DNA of 64,000 bases from Neofusicoccum parvum (Eukaryota; Ascomycota; Dothideomycetes; Botryosphaeriales; Botryosphaeriaceae), in the NCBI GenBank assembly GCA_020912385.1, contig CP087210.1, forward strand, positions 1-64,000. Direction: 5' to 3'. The position numbers were made by a program, and so were the translations under genes. This document shows, piece after piece, positions 55,795 through 64,000 of the stretch (positions are counted from its first letter, which is position 1; each line of letters opens with the position of its first letter). The notes beneath the pieces were generated by a model, which saw only the letters and a list, made by a program, of their open reading frames with translations, was not told the origin of the DNA and did no database searches.

Positions 55795-56525
55795 GATTGG
55801 GAAGTCAAAGGATCGCTCCGAAGAGAAACAACAGACGGAACATATAAAGTACCAACATCGCTTATCCGTAAGTGGGGTGACCCCGCAAGTCTGCATACGA
55901 AGCGACACCTTTTTGTTTTATTGATAACGCAGCTCGGCAAAAGCGGACCAGAGTTTCATTGGAAGACGCATGGTAATCTCAGCTGTGCAACATTGACTAT
56001 ATCGCCATATACGGCCTGTTCGATCCGTAATTGTTTCTTGGTGAAGACGGATATTTCGCTTATGAATTATAAAGCGACGTATACATACATATATAACAAC
56101 AGGCAAGTAAGCAAGGTTTAAATAATACTTTTAATGGACACGCTCGAGTCCCATCGTAACCCGCGCAAAGATAAGTGATGTTTTATTATCCAATCTTATC
56201 ATTTGCATAGTACGCCGTGGACGCCGCGTAAAAGAAACCCATTTCAATAAAAGAAAAACTCTACGATCTACGCGATTGTTCAAGCCCATGTTTCATGATG
56301 GTCTACGGCGAGAGTAAATTTCGATCGTCCGTGGTACTTGTGCTACATTCAGTCAGCTATTGCGAGTGAAACAAGACTTATCGAGGACGGTTATTTGCAG
56401 TATCGGCCCCCCGCAATTTCCGATCATAAGCACGAACGACGCGATTGCGGGGTTCCCGTCAACATATAAACGGTGGGAGAAGCCCTTATATTCCCACTCA
56501 CGAACAACAGTAATAGCTATAAGCT
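55795..56525. promoter_or_regulatory. Shared divergent promoter of permease and decarboxylase
   Basis: 731 bp between two divergent start codons. A TATA-like CATATAAA at 56463-56470 lies about 56 bp before the decarboxylase ATG. TTTATATG on the minus strand near 55840-55848 lies about 50 bp before the permease ATG. No other gene is apparent. Co-regulation is inferred from the layout. Confidence 0.5.
56463..56470 (+). promoter_or_regulatory. TATA-like element
   Basis: CATATAAA 56 bp before the ATG at 56526. Position and sequence fit a core promoter; no functional proof. Confidence 0.3.
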
Positions 56526-57590
56526 ATGGTACTACTTCTAACGCCTCTTCTTGTTCTTCTTCAGTCCTCGATTGTAAAAAGCCGGGCCTTCCCACGCCAG
56601 AACGATGTCCCTTACTACACGCTTGAAGAGCACTGGGTATCGCCAGCTCTACAAACATTCTTGACGCAAAACTCGGTAATCGGTGCATTAGGCCTTGGAC
56701 AGAAAGTTGAACTACTGACTGAGGTCGGGCCTGAGCGTCTTGCATCAATGGACGCCAACAACATCCAAATCCAAATTATTTCACACGTCCCCGCCCCACC
56801 GGCATTGTATCTACCAAACTTGACATTGCTCGCAAACGACCAGCTTGCCTCTCGAGTGATCACATATCCGGACCGTTTCCGCGGCTTCTGTATCCTACCG
56901 ATGGGCCTGCCTTCCGAAGCAGCAGCGGAGCTCCAGCGATGTATCCAAACTCACGGCTTCGTCGGCGCCCTGGTTGACTCCCACCTTCCCAACGGACAAT
57001 TTTACGACAGCTCAGCCTATGATGAGCTATGGGCTGTGGCTGTAACTTTGAAGGCGCCAATATACCTCCACCCGACGACCCCGGACCCCAGCGAAGTGTT
57101 CTCAGCAGGCTCAGGGTTGTATGCGCCCGCAGAGGAAGGAGAATACTCGGACCACGATGCAGCATCTCTTGGAACGTCGGCATGGGGATGGCATGAGCGG
57201 ACGGGACTGAGCTTCATCAAACTATACCTTGGTGGCGTCTTTGACCGGTTTCCCGACTTGCAGATTGTCCTGGGACACATGGGCGAGATGGTTCCCTACT
57301 TCCTTGCTCGGACAGATCGCATCTTAAGTTCCAACCGAACAGTCACATTCAAGGAGGTCTATAATCGCAACGTCTACGTAACGACGAGCGGCATGTTCAG
57401 CCTCGATCCTATGACGACTCTGCTGCGGGTAACGGACAATAGGAGGATCATGTACAGTGTTGACTGGCCCCTTGAGTTGAATGAGAACGGCTCGGCGTTT
57501 ATGGCATCGCTTCGGTCTAGCGGGCTTGTGTCGGAAAATGAGTTCGAGAACGTTGCCTTCAGGAATGCTCAGCGGCTTTTGGGAATTTAG
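56526..57590 (+). CDS. Amidohydrolase-2 family decarboxylase, probably secreted or luminal
   Basis: Intronless, 354 residues. A hydrophobic leader (MVLLLTPLLVLLQSSIVKS) looks like a signal peptide. The mature part follows the ACMSD / gamma-resorcylate / 2,3-dihydroxybenzoate decarboxylase plan: YTLEEHW near 30-36 (Glu and His metal ligands on strand 1), IYLHPTTP near 179, IVLGHMGEMVPYFLARTD near 249 and YSVDWPLE near 316, where Asp completes the metal site. These Zn- or Mn-dependent TIM-barrel enzymes decarboxylate aromatic or pyrimidine carboxylates. A leader is unusual, since most relatives are cytosolic. The neighbouring NCS1 permease makes a pyrimidine carboxylate (isoorotate-like) or dihydroxybenzoate substrate conceivable, but that is inference. 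Confidence 0.88.
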   Translation: MVLLLTPLLVLLQSSIVKSRAFPRQNDVPYYTLEEHWVSPALQTFLTQNSVIGALGLGQKVELLTEVGPERLASMDANNIQIQIISHVPAPPALYLPNLTLLANDQLASRVITYPDRFRGFCILPMGLPSEAAAELQRCIQTHGFVGALVDSHLPNGQFYDSSAYDELWAVAVTLKAPIYLHPTTPDPSEVFSAGSGLYAPAEEGEYSDHDAASLGTSAWGWHERTGLSFIKLYLGGVFDRFPDLQIVLGHMGEMVPYFLARTDRILSSNRTVTFKEVYNRNVYVTTSGMFSLDPMTTLLRVTDNRRIMYSVDWPLELNENGSAFMASLRSSGLVSENEFENVAFRNAQRLLGI

Positions 57591-57824
57591 TCTTTACGTG
57601 TCTCTGAATTTTGAATCCTTCGTTAACTTCTTCATGTCTTCTCTTTCTTAATCATCCATTGCCCCATCGTCCGCCTTTCCGTAAAAGTAAGCCTCGCCAG
57701 TTAGTTGTATGTCACCACACTCAGCGAAAAGTGACTACCCCTCATCGATCAATACAAATACTCTAGCACGTAATAGGAGTTTGCTGTGCTGTTTGATCCG
57801 CGAAAAGTTATTTGGAAAGGATTC

Positions 57825-58466
57825 TCAAATGGCTTTATCGTTCTCTATCTCCTCATAGAGTAGCTCGACCTCTACGACTCGACGGTCTTCTTCAAACACG
57901 CCCCTCAGTCCATTATCTTCGCAGTCAAAATACAGTCCCCAAAGCCCTGGTTCTGAAGTTTCCACGGCCAGAAATCCTTCCCAGCCGCGCCATAAGATGT
58001 GCTTTTCCCCGTCCACCACCCTCGCTCCCCACGGCCCAGTGACTCCTTTTTCAGCTTCAACTCTTAATCCATGTCTGACCTGCTTCGTTGAAAGGTCCAC
58101 ATAGATCCAATTGAGTTGTGGTGGATCGTTTGAGATGGTGCTGACAATACCTTGGTACCCCGCTTCTGGATATGGCAAGTAGTATCCCGTGAACGGATGC
58201 AGCGATGTCTGAGGACGCTGTTGTACGGACTGCACATAGAGAATGCCGTTACGAAGGACAATGCAGCTCTGTTCGAAGATTGATTTTCGCTCTTCCGGTG
58301 TTCGCTTTGTAGGACGTGTCTTGACATGGGCTTTGTTTCGCATCCATGCTGACGTATTGTCTCCAGAATCCTGATCGGTGCGATTCTCTGCTTGATCTTG
58401 GAGAGAGAGCACAGCCGAGGCTGTGAGAGGTATGGTAGCTGCAAGCGAGACTAATCCGAGTACCAT
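57825..58466 (-). CDS. Hypothetical secreted protein
   Basis: 213 residues from the ATG at 58466. The frame is open further upstream to 58550, but only through a GTG codon. The start MVLGLVSLAATIPLTASAVLS fits a signal peptide ending near residue 19. The mature part has an NRT glycosylation sequon, a basic PTKRTPEERKS stretch, and a C-terminal half rich in aromatic residues with GPWGARVVDGEKHILWRGW, EGFLAVETSEPG and LWGLYFDCEDNGL, a pattern I associate with uncharacterised small fungal proteins. No catalytic motif was recognised. It is convergent with the decarboxylase gene (234 bp between stops). Confidence 0.65.
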   Translation of the reverse strand: MVLGLVSLAATIPLTASAVLSLQDQAENRTDQDSGDNTSAWMRNKAHVKTRPTKRTPEERKSIFEQSCIVLRNGILYVQSVQQRPQTSLHPFTGYYLPYPEAGYQGIVSTISNDPPQLNWIYVDLSTKQVRHGLRVEAEKGVTGPWGARVVDGEKHILWRGWEGFLAVETSEPGLWGLYFDCEDNGLRGVFEEDRRVVEVELLYEEIENDKAI

Positions 58467-58550
58467 GACAGAGGCGAGGCGTAGGGTAGGAAAACGTAAA
58501 AAGAGTGTGTGGCGTTTGCCAAAGTGATCATTGATCCTCCCTCCTGCCAC

Positions 58551-59692
58551 AGCGTCGACTTATAAATAACTACATGTCCCCCACGAAGCCCAGCAACCTA
58601 TAATAAGCAAGTGATCGTTATGAAAGTGGCTTCAAAAAATGCCGCTTACGATGATCTCTGCAGAAACAAAATAGATCGACGGATTGACAAGGTCAAAGGA
58701 AGCTGCCGTGTGTCAAGTTGTAGCAAGGCGTCCTCGTTCCCCCAGCGAATGAGGATTTTGTGGTGTATAACAAAGTTCGTGAATTGACCTGTGCTTCAGC
58801 GGGGCGAAACACATGAGATAATGATTTGCTTCGCGAATGCCAACGCATGCCGTGACAGACGTCAACGTGCTGGAGGCCGTAAACGTTGTATTTAGCAACA
58901 TTTCTGAATGCCACTTCTGTCATCATGCTCCGTGACCTTCTTCGGATCGGTTCGCATCAAGACAGTATTTATGCGAAGATGGCTGATGGTTGACCCCCGA
59001 GAATCCGACAGTTGGGACTACTATTTTCCTACAAACCGCCATTACAGCGTGCAAAGTTAATTAAATCACTCAATTGCAGTTCCTTGACTGGGTTCCAACA
59101 TCAGCTGAATTTTGTGATACGTGAAGAGCGGTTGCCCCTTCTTTGCACGGCCACCGAGCACAGACCAGAAGAAATACCCACTCGTTTACACGCACCCCGC
59201 CAACCATGCGCCACGAATGACGATGCATCGCCAGTAACTGCCATAATCCGCACCCACGCCGATCTTTGAGCTCAGAAAGTTTCAGCTTTGGTCCACACAA
59301 TTGAATGCCTAATCCAAAGATCGGCGATATAGGGTGTTCCGTGCGATTACCGCGCATCCCTTGTAGAACTGTTCGAATTCACTTATAAAGTAGCATCATG
59401 TACTTGCCAACATTGTTACAAAAGATACAAGAAACTGCAAAAGTTTGCTGGATACACATTTTCCAATAAGCAGCATATCGAAGCCGTTCGAGATCATTCA
59501 AACAGCTATCATCGATAGCCTCAAACTTCAAAACACAACCTTGTAATTCAACATGAACTCATGATCCAGAAGTCTAAATCTGACCAACACTGCAGGAACC
59601 AAAGCGTATCAAGGGGGTTTCGTTGGATTCGCAGTCAGCTGAACGCTTTATCGTCACGGTGGGACCGATCGCTCGCATTTGGATCTGACACC
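58551..59692. other. Intergenic, nothing recognised
   Basis: Short frames on both strands (longest about 95 codons at 59070-59357, minus) show no family features, signal peptides or biased composition. It probably contains promoters for the genes at 58466 (minus) and 59693 (plus). Confidence 0.5.
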
Positions 59693-60080
59693 ATGGCAGC
59701 CCAAGACGATAGGAAGGAGTACGCACAATTCCCAAAACCTGCACGATTCCGACATGTGCTGATTATGGTGGTGTTTCCATAGGAGTGTCTCAAGCGGCAA
59801 TGCGCCTGGAAACCGTAGCGGAGAAGCCAAACCAGCTGGAACGCAGGAGAGCCCGCAATCAGGGATTGGAAATACTGTCCATAACGGTATAGGCCCCATC
59901 GGATCAGGAGCAACCGGGAACAATACCAAAGATGGAGCAACAAGCGAGAAGAGTGAAGGTTTCGGGCTGCAGGGTGAGGATGTGAAGGGGAGTCTTAAAA
60001 TCCATCTGAAATTGGATTTAGAAGCAGATATCAGGGTAACCGCTAGGGTGCGCGGAGACATCGCAATCGGGTTACTTTAG
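59693..60080 (+). CDS. Small spliced protein with conserved-looking C-terminus
   Basis: Two exons (59693-59718 and 59783-60080) give 107 residues. The 64-bp intron has GTACGC, a CTGAT branch site and ATAG, and removing it bypasses the in-frame TAG at 59780. The middle is Gly/Asn/Ser-rich and probably disordered (IGNTVHNGIGPIGSGATGN). The last 33 residues form alternating hydrophobic/charged strands, GSLKIHLKLDLEADIRVTAR then VRGDIAIGLL, ending at the stop. I recall such C-termini in other small fungal hypotheticals, but cannot name a family. Without the intron the first exon would end after 30 codons. Confidence 0.6.
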
Positions 60081-60245
60081 GGGTGTTCGTTATATACAGT
60101 ACTTAACGGAGAGCTTACATTGCTAATATGAATCTATTTGAATAATCTGAATTGTTAAAATAGCAATTTTTATCGTCAAGACCTTGAGCTACCCTACGTG
60201 CGGTGACTACGAAGTGTCTATCAGTAACCTGAGTGAGACTTATTA

Positions 60246-61925
60246 TCACGACGCTTGGCTCGTAGAGAGCAGGCGACGGGCATCCCCTTCTCGCTCCCTT
60301 CCAGGCTTGATATCAATATGCTTCTCAGAACAGGCCAGGATGAAAGCGACCAGTGCAACAGCCATGGCAACAAACCAATTCACCCTCAAACTACTGACGT
60401 AGAGAGCAACGACTTCAACCCTTGTATCCGCAGTGAGTGACTTGATGAAATCCGCACTGGCCTTCCCATATGCGGCACCGTTCTTCAACGAGTTTCTGAC
60501 AGTGACATCACCGACGCTGGTGAGACCATTATCGATGCATGCATTGAAGATGACCGAAGGGATAGTCACACCCCAGACGCTGCCGAGACTGCGCATGAAG
60601 TTGAAAAGCGCAGTCGCCGCAGCAACATCGGACTGAGGGAGCTGTGCTTGCAGCGCAGGTAAGATAGTAGAGACAAGGATACCAGCACCGGCTGCCTGTG
60701 CGGCCTGAACGCCGACACGTGCGGCGAGACTGGTGGTGCTGTCGAAGAGCGCAAAAACGCCGAAGCCGACACTCATAACAGCGGCACCAGCCATGTGGAT
60801 CTCGCGCGCACGCTTGAAGACGGACATGAGAACGGCGCCGACCATGCCAAAGAAAAGCGGCGTGAGACTTGTCGGCAGCAGCAGGACGCTGGAGCGCCCC
60901 GGTGAGGCTTGCAGGACCGCTTGGAAGTATACGGGCAGAAAATAATTCGTCCAGGTGAGCAGCAGGAGAACGAGGCAGGCGAGCATGTTCAGCGCGATGG
61001 CGGTGCGATTGCTGACCAGCTTGGGGGGCATCACTGGGTGTGCTGCCTTGTCAGAGCTTTCATACCAGTGCAGGGCGATGAAACCGAGGCCGCCGAAAAT
61101 TATCGCCAGAATCACGTTGGCGGATTTCCAAGGGTGCACGTTGCCCCCGGTGATGAGTCCATAGAGGAGCGCCGTCGAGCTGCCGGCGAAGATGACGTTG
61201 CCGATCCAGTCCAATCTTCGGAGCTTCTCGGGCAGTGAGAGACGTGTTGCAGCCAAGCCTGGCGTTTGCGGTGTTACAACGAAGAATAGAAAGACAACCG
61301 TGAAGACGGAGAGCGGGAGGTTGATGTAGAAGATCCAGCGCCAGGTGGTGCCTGCGATGATGGCGCTGCCAATAGGCGGGCCCACAACACCTCCGACTGC
61401 TGAGACCATGGCCAAGATGCCTAGGAATTTGGGCCGGTCTTCCAGAGCGACCATGTCGGAGCATATGATCTCAGCCATGACAGGGGCGCCACCGCCTCCT
61501 ATTCCCTGGATGATACGCCCGCCTATCATCATGCCCATGGTCTGGGAGGCAGCGCAGACGGTGCTGCCGGTTCCGTAGAGCAAGACGCATGTCAAGATGA
61601 TTGGTTTGCGATCGAAGAAGTCGGCCAACTGGCCCACGACGACCAGAAATACGGCGCAGGAGAGGGAGTATGTGTTGACGATCCAGACGTATTGGTTAGA
61701 GTCCAGTGAGCGGGAGATCGTTGGCAGCGCGATGGTGATGACCGTGGAATCCAGAGCTGACAGGAAAGTGACAAAGCAGAGGGAGGCATAGACCATCGAG
61801 AAACGCCACCCAGTGCTTGTTTTCACTTCCCCACACGAATCGGCCTCCTCATATTCGAGTGGGACATATCCTGTTTGAGGGTCTCCGATCTTGGATTGGC
61901 GAAGTTGAGTAGATAGGCGTGACAT
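60246..61925 (-). CDS. DHA2-type MFS exporter (14 TM helices)
   Basis: Intronless, 559 residues from ATG 61925 (MSRLSTQLRQ). The frame stays open to an ATG at 62048, which would add 41 residues without membrane or domain features. TM1 starts at WRFSMVYASLCFVTFLSALD, with D-x-T-I-V-T-I-A-L-P-T-I-like LDSTVITIALPTI typical of drug:H+ antiporter-2 proteins. DFFDRKP is the loop 2-3 motif A, and VGGVVGPPIGSAI is antiporter motif C in TM5. About 14 hydrophobic segments follow. Such plasma membrane pumps export toxins, drugs or own metabolites; no biosynthetic gene in the window tells which. The C-terminal tail is short and basic. Confidence 0.9.
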   Translation of the reverse strand: MSRLSTQLRQSKIGDPQTGYVPLEYEEADSCGEVKTSTGWRFSMVYASLCFVTFLSALDSTVITIALPTISRSLDSNQYVWIVNTYSLSCAVFLVVVGQLADFFDRKPIILTCVLLYGTGSTVCAASQTMGMMIGGRIIQGIGGGGAPVMAEIICSDMVALEDRPKFLGILAMVSAVGGVVGPPIGSAIIAGTTWRWIFYINLPLSVFTVVFLFFVVTPQTPGLAATRLSLPEKLRRLDWIGNVIFAGSSTALLYGLITGGNVHPWKSANVILAIIFGGLGFIALHWYESSDKAAHPVMPPKLVSNRTAIALNMLACLVLLLLTWTNYFLPVYFQAVLQASPGRSSVLLLPTSLTPLFFGMVGAVLMSVFKRAREIHMAGAAVMSVGFGVFALFDSTTSLAARVGVQAAQAAGAGILVSTILPALQAQLPQSDVAAATALFNFMRSLGSVWGVTIPSVIFNACIDNGLTSVGDVTVRNSLKNGAAYGKASADFIKSLTADTRVEVVALYVSSLRVNWFVAMAVALVAFILACSEKHIDIKPGREREGDARRLLSTSQAS

Positions 61926-62048
61926 GACAGTGGTGTGAGAATACCTGGGCAGGAAACTCAGAACTGGCCCGGCTGCGGTGGCGTTTCCTACATACAAAAA
62001 CTTCGGCCCAGTATCCATTTTTAGCACTGAACGTCGAGCACAGCCCAT

Positions 62049-63705
62049 TTAGGCCATCTGCTGTCTATAGAATACGCGGTCGTATCTCAATATAGAGTTG
62101 CAACGTTCTCAAGAAGGTAGTTGAAACTGAAGATGTTGTCGGCACCTGAAATCGGGATAGAAATCCCCTCCGATGGACCCCCGAGGGCGTGCACAAATGA
62201 CAGTAGCGAGCGCAGTTAAGTTAGTAAGAAAGCCAGATTCGTTACTGACTCGTCTGCTATGAGAAATAGCAGTGTTTGTCCAGCAGTGTATTCCTTGCCA
62301 GAACTGGTAATTGTCCGTGTCGTTTTCTTCCGTATTGCGGGGAAAGAGCGGGACGGGCGGCGGGATCAACACATTACCGTGCCGGACCGACCCTGTAAGC
62401 CTCAACGACGCGTCACCTGCTGCCCCCAAGTTCGTTTAATGGTTGATCAACCACTCTCATTGGTCAGTCGATACGAGGGATGGTAGATTGTGGTCAAAAG
62501 GGGCTGTATGGCGAATTCACCGGTGGTGCCATACTGCAAGCAGACAGCTCACTTCTCCTTTCACTCTCCGTCCTCATCAGCAGTCTTTGGACAATGTTCT
62601 CTTCATCTTGAATTGTATGAAAGATAGTGCTACTCAGAAAAGGAAGCTACTCCCTCCCAAGGCGACATATGAGAGCCCTGCCCTTGAGTCTTGACGGGTA
62701 TGTGCAGAACTCTCAGTGTGTCGCTGCTACAGCTCCCGTTCCTCCACCTCCTGCAGCTGGGACCGCGCTACCACCTTCTTCTGATGCAGTTGCTACTGCT
62801 TCCTCTTGTCCAGCTGCTTAGGTTAGGGTTACTCGCTAGCGAAATGGTTATTCAAGCTTTACAACGACAAGGTACGAGGCGACTTTAATTATCTAATATT
62901 CAATGCACTAGTACGATCTATTGATTTTCTGGTGGCTGTCTCTATTCATATTAGAGTTCTTCAGATCGTATCGGTGATGTCCGGTAGTCCCAGATGGAGA
63001 TGACCAGAACCGGCCCGCCGGGAGACGGCGAAATAACGGCCCTCATTGGTTGTATCCGCCAACCTACTCAAGACAATCGCGTCGGACCATTTGCGTAGAT
63101 CTTGCGCATCATGATGTATCTAATAGATGCATACCGCTACGTCAGGACCAGGTTGGTTTGGAACCACTACCCCCAAGCCTATCTCGTTCAGCAACGCTCA
63201 GCTTTATGTGTGCAATGAAGCGCATGCTCGCAGCGCATTGTCAATTATGGTACTCTAGATTAACATGAGGATCAACAGGTAGGTCAATGTGAGCAATCAC
63301 ATCTTCTGTTCAACTCACGAGTCTTATCGGCTGGGCGATCTCAGTCGGCTAGATTTCCTCTCCTGGCCATGCCGTTTCTTTTCGCAACTCACAGAGCCGG
63401 CAAAGACTAAGCTAAGTCACCCCATGTTCCACTTATCCGGGGAAACAAGCCTTATCTCCAGATATATTCGTAATCAGATGTCGTTGACTCTTGCTCAGTG
63501 CTCATTCTGAAGGGCGCGTGAAGGATGTCTTACTTAGAACAATTTAGCGCACAGTCGCCCCCGCATAGGCGCTTAATAATGTTTGAATTCCTAAGCAGCA
63601 ACTTGTGCGATATTCGACCGACAATCAAGATAAATTAATGATTGAAAAAGAAGCCCTCTCACTTCTTCCATCCAAGCAAGGACGTGATCTCGTTGGCTAC
63701 GCAAA
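62049..63705. other. Long intergenic stretch with a short internal telomere-like motif
   Basis: No convincing gene. A Pro/Ala/Ser-rich frame near 62691-62821 looks low-complexity. TTAGGTTAGGGTTA at 62818-62831 equals about two telomere units. Several frames of about 70-106 codons lack start context or family features. Confidence 0.5.
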
Positions 63706-64000
63706 ATGGTCAATGTTGCTGTGGCCGGTGGGCTAGGAAATGTCGGCAAGACCATCGTTGAAGTCTTGCATAACGACAAGAGACACAATGTAGTCGCCTT
63801 TTCCCGAAAGGTATGCAGATATGTCCCTTTCGTCGAATGCATCACTGAATTTCTGCATCAGGTCCCCGAGATATCGGAGTACACCGTCTTGGCTGTTGAC
63901 TACGGAAACGTGGAATCTTTGACTGAGACACTGATGGCCCATCGAATCCATACAGTTATCTCTGCCTTGACTATCATGGATGATTCTGCAGGTCAAGCAC
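63706..64000 (+). CDS. NmrA-like / isoflavone reductase-like NAD(P)-binding protein (5' part)
   Basis: Exon 1 is 63706-63810; the intron 63811-63861 (51 bp) has GTATGC, CTGA and CAG; exon 2 runs off the window. The protein begins MVNVAVAGGLGNVGKTIVEV, a Rossmann strand-turn-helix with a GGxGxxG dinucleotide loop, then VVAFSRK, and after splicing VPEISEYTVLAVDYGNVESL with the Asp/Tyr typical of the second and third strands of NmrA-like proteins, then HTVISALTIMD. Fungal members include redox sensors and tailoring reductases. About 80 of an expected 300 residues are visible, so the activity cannot be set. Confidence 0.82.
   Translation, partial: MVNVAVAGGLGNVGKTIVEVLHNDKRHNVVAFSRKVCRYVPFVECITEFLHQVPEISEYTVLAVDYGNVESLTETLMAHRIHTVISALTIMDDSAGQA

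Noticed and set aside
59654..60061. 135-codon minus-strand frame
   Set aside because: Antisense of the spliced plus-strand gene at 59693-60080, whose splice signals and composition are more convincing.
62627..62821. Pro/Ala/Ser-rich frame in the 62-63 kb gap
   Set aside because: Low complexity, no signal peptide or domain, and no supporting upstream exon found.

Overview
The window is a chromosome end of a filamentous ascomycete (Pezizomycotina). It begins with a CCCTAA telomere array at base 4, carries fungal telomere-linked RecQ helicase (TLH) genes and RNase H-bearing LINEs, shows repeat-induced point mutation (RIP: CpA to TpA, turning CAA/CAG/TGG codons into stops), and ends in ordinary intron-containing fungal genes. 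There is no operon structure and I saw no tRNA, rRNA or CRISPR array.

Layout. Bases 1-905: telomere, degenerate telomere-like 27-bp units and CT-rich (TTCTAG)n tracts. Bases 906-12421: an orphan TLH 3' end (Z), a complete but RIP-interrupted TLH (A), and a tandem copy of its 5' half (B), all on the minus strand. Bases 12422-23614: two head-to-tail LINEs, the first 5'-truncated and the second intact. Bases 23615-31233: a second copy of the telomere-adjacent DNA plus a third TLH (C). Bases 31224-40137: a telomere-like minisatellite, then four RIP-degraded LINE copies or fragments. Bases 40138-43500: a divergent TLH relative (D) without a helicase part. Bases 43500-49319: a LINE 3' end and a Ty1/copia element with both LTRs. 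Bases 49358-51158: a truncated LINE and a lone LTR. Bases 51159 to about 52060: AT-rich TE debris.

From about 52.1 kb the DNA is genic and not RIP-like: a 2-hydroxychromene-2-carboxylate isomerase-like protein, an NCS1 permease, an amidohydrolase-2 decarboxylase divergent from it, a small secreted protein, a small spliced conserved-looking gene, a DHA2-type MFS exporter, and the start of an NmrA-like Rossmann protein. Permease, decarboxylase and isomerase could serve uptake and breakdown of a cyclic carboxylate, but that is inference.

Main point. The long region between the TLH N-terminal zinc finger and the RecQ helicase contains the full signature of a tyrosine recombinase: RxxE, a Lys after a beta-strand, RxYR, and GHxSxxTAxxxY with the His-to-Tyr spacing of 9 used by XerD-type enzymes. 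The divergent copy D keeps most of it. Just upstream of each full TLH 5' end lie two direct repeats and a perfect palindrome whose sequence differs in concert between copies A/B and C, and these abut a junction motif CTTTCGGTTAGG that recurs at most module boundaries. I propose that TLH modules are (or derive from) recombinase-helicase mobile units of chromosome ends. I do not know whether this has been described.
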